Below are positions 59,701-64,000 of a stretch of 64,000 nucleotides of DNA, one piece after another (the first letter of the stretch is position 1; each line of letters begins with the position of its first letter). The notes under the pieces were generated by a model. It searched no databases. It had not been told where the DNA came from and saw only the letters and a program-made list of their open reading frames with translations. The stretch is taken from the NCBI GenBank assembly GCA_003254925.1, contig QANZ01026347.1, positions 71,624-135,623 on the forward strand. The letters are read 5' to 3'. The position numbers and the translations under genes were made by a program. Origin of the DNA: Chamaecrista fasciculata. Lineage: Eukaryota > Streptophyta > Magnoliopsida > Fabales > Fabaceae.

Positions 59701-62700
59701 TGGTAAGCTATCTGCTTTTCAGATGAAGTCAGTACTTCGGCAGGTGATCGATCATTTCGAAGTGATCCTGAGTTTGACAGGCCCAAGGCCCCGGAATTTA
59801 CTCCTGACCTTACTGAAGCAGCATCATTTAGAAGGCCCAGTAACTTCTGTAATCCATCTTGGGCATCAAAAGCATCAAGAACTGCTCTGAAGACAAATGC
59901 AGCAGCAAAGAACAATGCTGCATTCTTCCGGGCTTGGTCTTGGGAGCACTCGAGGAGTTGGAGTGCCAACTCAACCACATGATAGACAACATCTGATGGA
60001 AGAGCACAGACCCGCTCCATGATTCCCTGAAAATAATGATGCGGACATCAGAAAAAGGAAACAAGAGCCTCAGATAAAAATAATTAGAGATGAGAACCAG
60101 CATTAGACATCTTGTTTAAGTTATGACTACTATACATTAGTACCTGCAGAGAACCAATAGTAAATAGGCAAGATGAGAGGCCAAAGAAGGTTTGAGCCAT
60201 TCTTGGGACAGCAAGCAATTTTTGCATGCCCCCACGGTCCACAAACAGTGCAGCAAATTTCCGATGAGCAGCCAAAGCACAAATCAGCTTCATGACATCA
60301 GGCAGCAGCAGAGCAACCTTGGATGCATCCCGATGTTTAGAGTTTTGATGCAGAAGTGCAAGGCAAACATCCACCCCCTTCTCATGCAATACAGGACCAA
60401 GAACTTCAACATATTCTCCAAGTATCTCAAGGCACTGAATGCAATATTTTTCTCTCATCTGAGCAAGTGACTGACTATCTCGGATGAAGAAAACTTCATC
60501 ATCCTCACCAGACTCTGCTTCTTTGTTACCTGCGTTCTCTGTATCGGCATTGATGCTGTTGGAGTTCCTGCTGCCATCCCAAGCGGAACATTATTATTGG
60601 GACCAACAGAAGTCACATATGGAAACTCTTCATAAATAAACTCAAATGATGCTCATAAATATATTCCTCATACCTTGAAACTTCAATTGCAGATGCAGCA
60701 TCAATAACAGTTGATGCAGCTCTAGAGGCAGCCAAAACAGCAGCTTCTTCATCATTAGTGGATTTAAATTCCTGTATTTAAGTTAGCAAAAAACTATTTC
60801 ACCATTTAACAGTTGTGCAAATAGTACACAATCATATATAAAACATAAATTAAACAATCTCCAACATACCTCTGAAGCTGCAGTCTTAACAAGTTCAGCA
60901 GCAGCATCTCCGGCTGCTTTTACAGCTTCTTCTGGTGCATTAGCAGCTCTAGCTTCAGCTTCTGCTGCTCGGACTGCTTTCCTAACAACATCAAAGATAT
61001 CTTTACTTCCAATACGGCATCCCTGGAAACAATCATCATTATCCTCTCTTTCCAGAACAGAAGGTTCAGCAGTGATCCTTCCAGGAGTCTTCTTGGAATC
61101 AGGCACCCTTCTAAGATCAGAATTCCTCGGTATGCTCCTATCTCTAACATTCCTTCCCTGTCCTAATTGACTAGCAGAGCCTGGAGATGTCAAAACAGGT
61201 TCACTTTCAACAGTCCCTTCACTGAACCTTCCCTTTCCTCGGGACCTAGCCCATCCACGATTAGCACGCCGCCTTGAAGAGTCATCTCTTGTACTGTCAT
61301 CGTGATCACCAAATTTTGTCCTTCCATCACGGGTATCTCTACCGTGCCATCGATCATCACCATCAGTATCAGCACCTTCACCTAACCCATCCGGTGGCTC
61401 TCCATCAACCCAAGACTCTTCTTGGCAAGTTTGTCCAATAATGCTTCTATCTTGATCCCTTTCAAGATGTCGGTCATCTAAAGATCTCTCATCAATCATC
61501 CTTGTATCATCTAAATGATTTGATTCCGGGACCTGGCGAAATCTACCACGACCATCTTCTCTGCCTCTGGTTGAAGTATTTGTAGAAGCATGTCTACTAT
61601 CAATTAAGTGACCAGAATCTTTCTGGCTGCTACTTGTCTCACCCAGCACACGGAAACGAAGAAAACGCATAAGCTTGGCGGGCAAGCCTGATGTCAGTAC
61701 ATCTTCGACCAATGGACCTCCACTGAGATCAGTCCAAACATAATTGAAAAAATATAGATATATGAGAACTGAACAAATACATATCTATAAGCATCATACC
61801 AAAACAAGAAAGATATACATGAACATGAGCCAAACTTATAAATTGGAAAACCATAGATACATACCCGGACAAACACACAGCAAGGAGTCCTGTAGAATAG
61901 GTTTTCAACATTTCAGAATCTGATGCTTCTCCTTCTCCCCGTCTTGAACTATGCTTCAGGTTCTGTTCTTCCATAGAAGATCTACTACTCTCATCAATCA
62001 CCCAGTCTTTAATGTTATCCAGAACAGGTTCTTCAAAAACATGAGGATACTGTCCATTTAAACTTATCAGATGGATAGGACAGCAAATGCATAGAGAAAA
62101 GAAAAAGGAATAAGGGAAGGATGGGATAAGTCTATTAAATCAAGTTAAGTTGCGATAGCTTAAAAGACATTCTTACGATCCAAGTAAGTGAACAGCATAA
62201 GAGAAGCCTGGCAGCAGCAGCCTGAATGGAAGTATTGTATCTTGTATCTGACAGATACTTGGATGATATCAACTCAAAGAACTCGTCATTTTCCTGTGGA
62301 TAATATACAACGGGTGGTTATAAGTTAACAACTGCTAGGATTACCGTCTCATAATTTTACCTCACTGAAGTGACATTACAAATAGCTTAATGAAAAGCTA
62401 AAAAAAAGGGGTTATGGACATCAAAATTACCCGGATTAAGCTTCCAAGGCGCCCTACATTATGAGAGGCACGGGCATTACTGGAGGAGGAATGACCATTC
62501 TCTTCCATGTATCTACATTGCAAAATAAACTACACTGATTGAGACCGAGAGACAGCAATGATTACCAAAACAGTGGGGAGGAAGAAAAGTCAAGTGGTAG
62601 GTACGGTAATCTTACAAGTAGACATGCATAATGAGATGAACAACAAATATGACATCATACACACAATTTGAGTTACAAATATTGGCTCCAAAAAAAAAAA

Positions 62701-63329
62701 AATTACAGATAAATATGTCAACTACTAAGCAATCATTTAAATTGATAGGAAACTTAAGTGAAGTCTGGAAATAAAACTCTCATCCCCTTCCCCGCCGGAA
62801 AAAGAAAAGGTCCAATTACGACGGAAAAACAAAACGTGTAGAAAATGCCAAACTAAGCCCAATATGAACTTGCCACCTAATGGGAAATAAGCGTTTAACC
62901 AGTGATCAAGAAAGAACATGCTAGTATCCTGTGATTCGTAAAGAAACCAAAAAGAGAAACAAGAACCAAAAACAAATGAAGCAATCGGGCTACAGAAAAC
63001 ACGTCAAAATTTACTCGAATTTCATACTTGTAGGTAATAAGGCGAAATTAGCGAAGAGAAAACAGAAATAGTAGATGAAAAACATACCGAGACTCTTCAA
63101 TCTCTAGAATGGATGCAAGGGAATGGAGGACGGTAGCTTTAGGGTTATCAGGCGCAGAAGTGATCTTCTCCATTAAGCTGAGAGCCATCGAAATCATCTC
63201 GTCCTCCTCTTTCTTGGACGCGTCTTCTTCTTCGCCGTCCCCTTCTTGTTGAGACTGCGATTCTGCCACTGGGAGTGGCGGAGGAGCTTGGTTCTGATTC
63301 TCTTGGTGGTCGTCCATGGCGTTCTCCAT
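53799..63329 (-). CDS. DCAF1: DCAF1: DDB1-CUL4-associated factor homologue 1
   Basis: 14 exons, minus strand: 63088-63329, 62431-62512, 62177-62293, 61865-62049, 60870-61722, 60674-60771, 60144-60567, 59424-60026, 59169-59351, 58461-59027, 58127-58237, 56584-56702, 54866-56465, 53799-54506; 1,963 aa, phases exact. This is the substrate receptor of a nuclear CUL4-DDB1 ubiquitin ligase, essential for development in Arabidopsis (At4g31160, ~1,880 aa). Seen: a Gln/Glu-rich start; an Arg/Asp/Gly/Ser-rich low-complexity block in exon 5; helical armadillo-like exons 7-10; a LisH motif at the exon 13 start (LLLLIHEHLQASGLSQTAST); a WD40 domain with two WDXR boxes, LWDRRVSGPVHRF and VWDLRKFRLLRSV, the DDB1-docking signature; and a strongly acidic tail (runs of Asp/Glu, ending EEDYVGNGFGY). 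A second ATG four codons in (63317) could also be the start. Confidence 0.96.
57494..57941. repeat. ~224-bp tandem duplication in a DCAF1 intron
   Basis: Two diverged copies (~57494-57717 and ~57718-57941) lie in the intron between exons 11 and 12. Shared phrases such as CATTATAACAGTAAATGGTA occur at 57651 and 57875, a period of 224. Both contain 'AGAATCTACACC', 'ACTCGAATAA' and 'GCCATACACAAA'. The copies differ by many substitutions and a ~15-base insert in the second, so the event is old. Non-coding. Confidence 0.85.
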
Positions 63330-64000
63330 ATACTATGAAAAAGATAAATGGAATCGAAGACAAAATATAATGAAATATTTCGGGGCAAATTATATGGTTA
63401 TCGCTTGTGTATGTGGATTGTGGCGCTTCCTATATATACATGAAAGAAGTATGAAGGTATATAGGTTTTTCTTTTTTTTTTTTTGTTCCGTTTCGAAGTT
63501 GTAGTTGCAGAGCTTAGAACGAAAATACCATCATACACATAAACGAAGAAGAAATAGAGAGGTGAAGTGAGCATTTGGGTTTTATACAGAGGAAAAAAAT
63601 TACACGAAAGGAAGTGGGGGATAATGGATCGGAAGGTTCCGGAGATACCCGATCCGTTTTGGAACCCTAGAATAATGAGCTGTGCACGCAAGATAAAAGC
63701 CCGTTCACGACACAAGACACAAGCCTATATAGCGACTATTTCACGTTCCGTATGCAAAACTACAAGGACTTGTTTTGGGCCGATACAGGCCCATATAAAG
63801 AATTTCAATCTGCGTACAGATCACGTCGCCGAATGTCAAGTAAATCCGACAAAAAAAATTGTCTAAGTACCTTTTTTTAAAAGTAAACTCACAATTCAGT
63901 CATTAAAATATTACAATTTGAATTTTAAAAAATTGAAATAGATAATTTATTTTTTAAAAAATTAAATAATATATTCATTAATTTTTAAAAAATTAAATAA
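63330..64000. other. DCAF1 5' flank, no gene seen
   Basis: This is promoter and 5' UTR of DCAF1, with a run of T at 63470-63484. From ~63870 the sequence becomes extremely AT-rich to the window edge. No exon of a divergent gene is recognisable. Confidence 0.55.

Noticed and set aside
1-64000. A wholly new defence or metabolic system
   Set aside because: All intact genes belong to known plant families with unrelated roles; no cluster of unknown genes with shared regulation was seen.

Overview
The window is nuclear DNA of a flowering plant, a eudicot. It has AT-rich intergenic DNA, GT-AG introns and plant-type proteins (a Shaker K+ channel, a plastid N-acetylglutamate kinase, a plant DCAF1). 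It is also littered with plant transposons. I could not fix the species. All exon borders below were placed by eye from splice signals, reading phase and family similarity.

Layout. (1) 350-1739: a Mutator-like transposon that has swallowed pieces of two host genes, a 3-ketoacyl-CoA synthase and, in the opposite direction, splicing factor SF1/BBP. (2) 3116-7909, minus: a 13-exon Shaker K+ channel subunit of the KAT3/AtKC1 type. (3) 8457-10090: two gene fragments, one copied from an exon of the next gene. (4) 10128-32290, minus: a 36-exon, ~22-kb gene for a 2,535-aa plant homologue of ZFYVE26/spastizin. Its introns hold a solo LTR, a second probable LTR, a palindromic Mutator-like element and an RTE-like tail. 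(5) 32291-37677: gene-poor, with a broken Ty1/copia fossil. (6) 37678-38691, minus: acetylglutamate kinase, first committed step of ornithine/arginine synthesis. (7) 39059-47232: a transposon field with four short Mutator-like elements, a young 5'-truncated L1-type LINE with a 1.3-k-codon open frame, another long-TIR element and a SINE candidate. (8) 47371-51274, plus: cytosolic aspartyl-tRNA synthetase, 10 exons. (9) 51679-53323: three more small inverted-repeat elements. (10) 53799-63329, minus: DCAF1, substrate receptor of CUL4-DDB1 ubiquitin ligases, 14 exons, convergent with the synthetase gene.

The five intact genes are housekeeping or transport genes with no obvious shared pathway. The AspRS/DCAF1 pair appears to be conserved linkage, since the Arabidopsis orthologues are near neighbours on chromosome 4. 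The most informative signal is transposon biology. Six short inverted-repeat elements each sit between perfect 9-bp target duplications, the mark of Mutator-like transposition. A larger relative of one of them is a two-gene Pack-MULE chimera. I found no CRISPR array, no rRNA gene, no intact tRNA gene and no sign of a wholly new molecular system.
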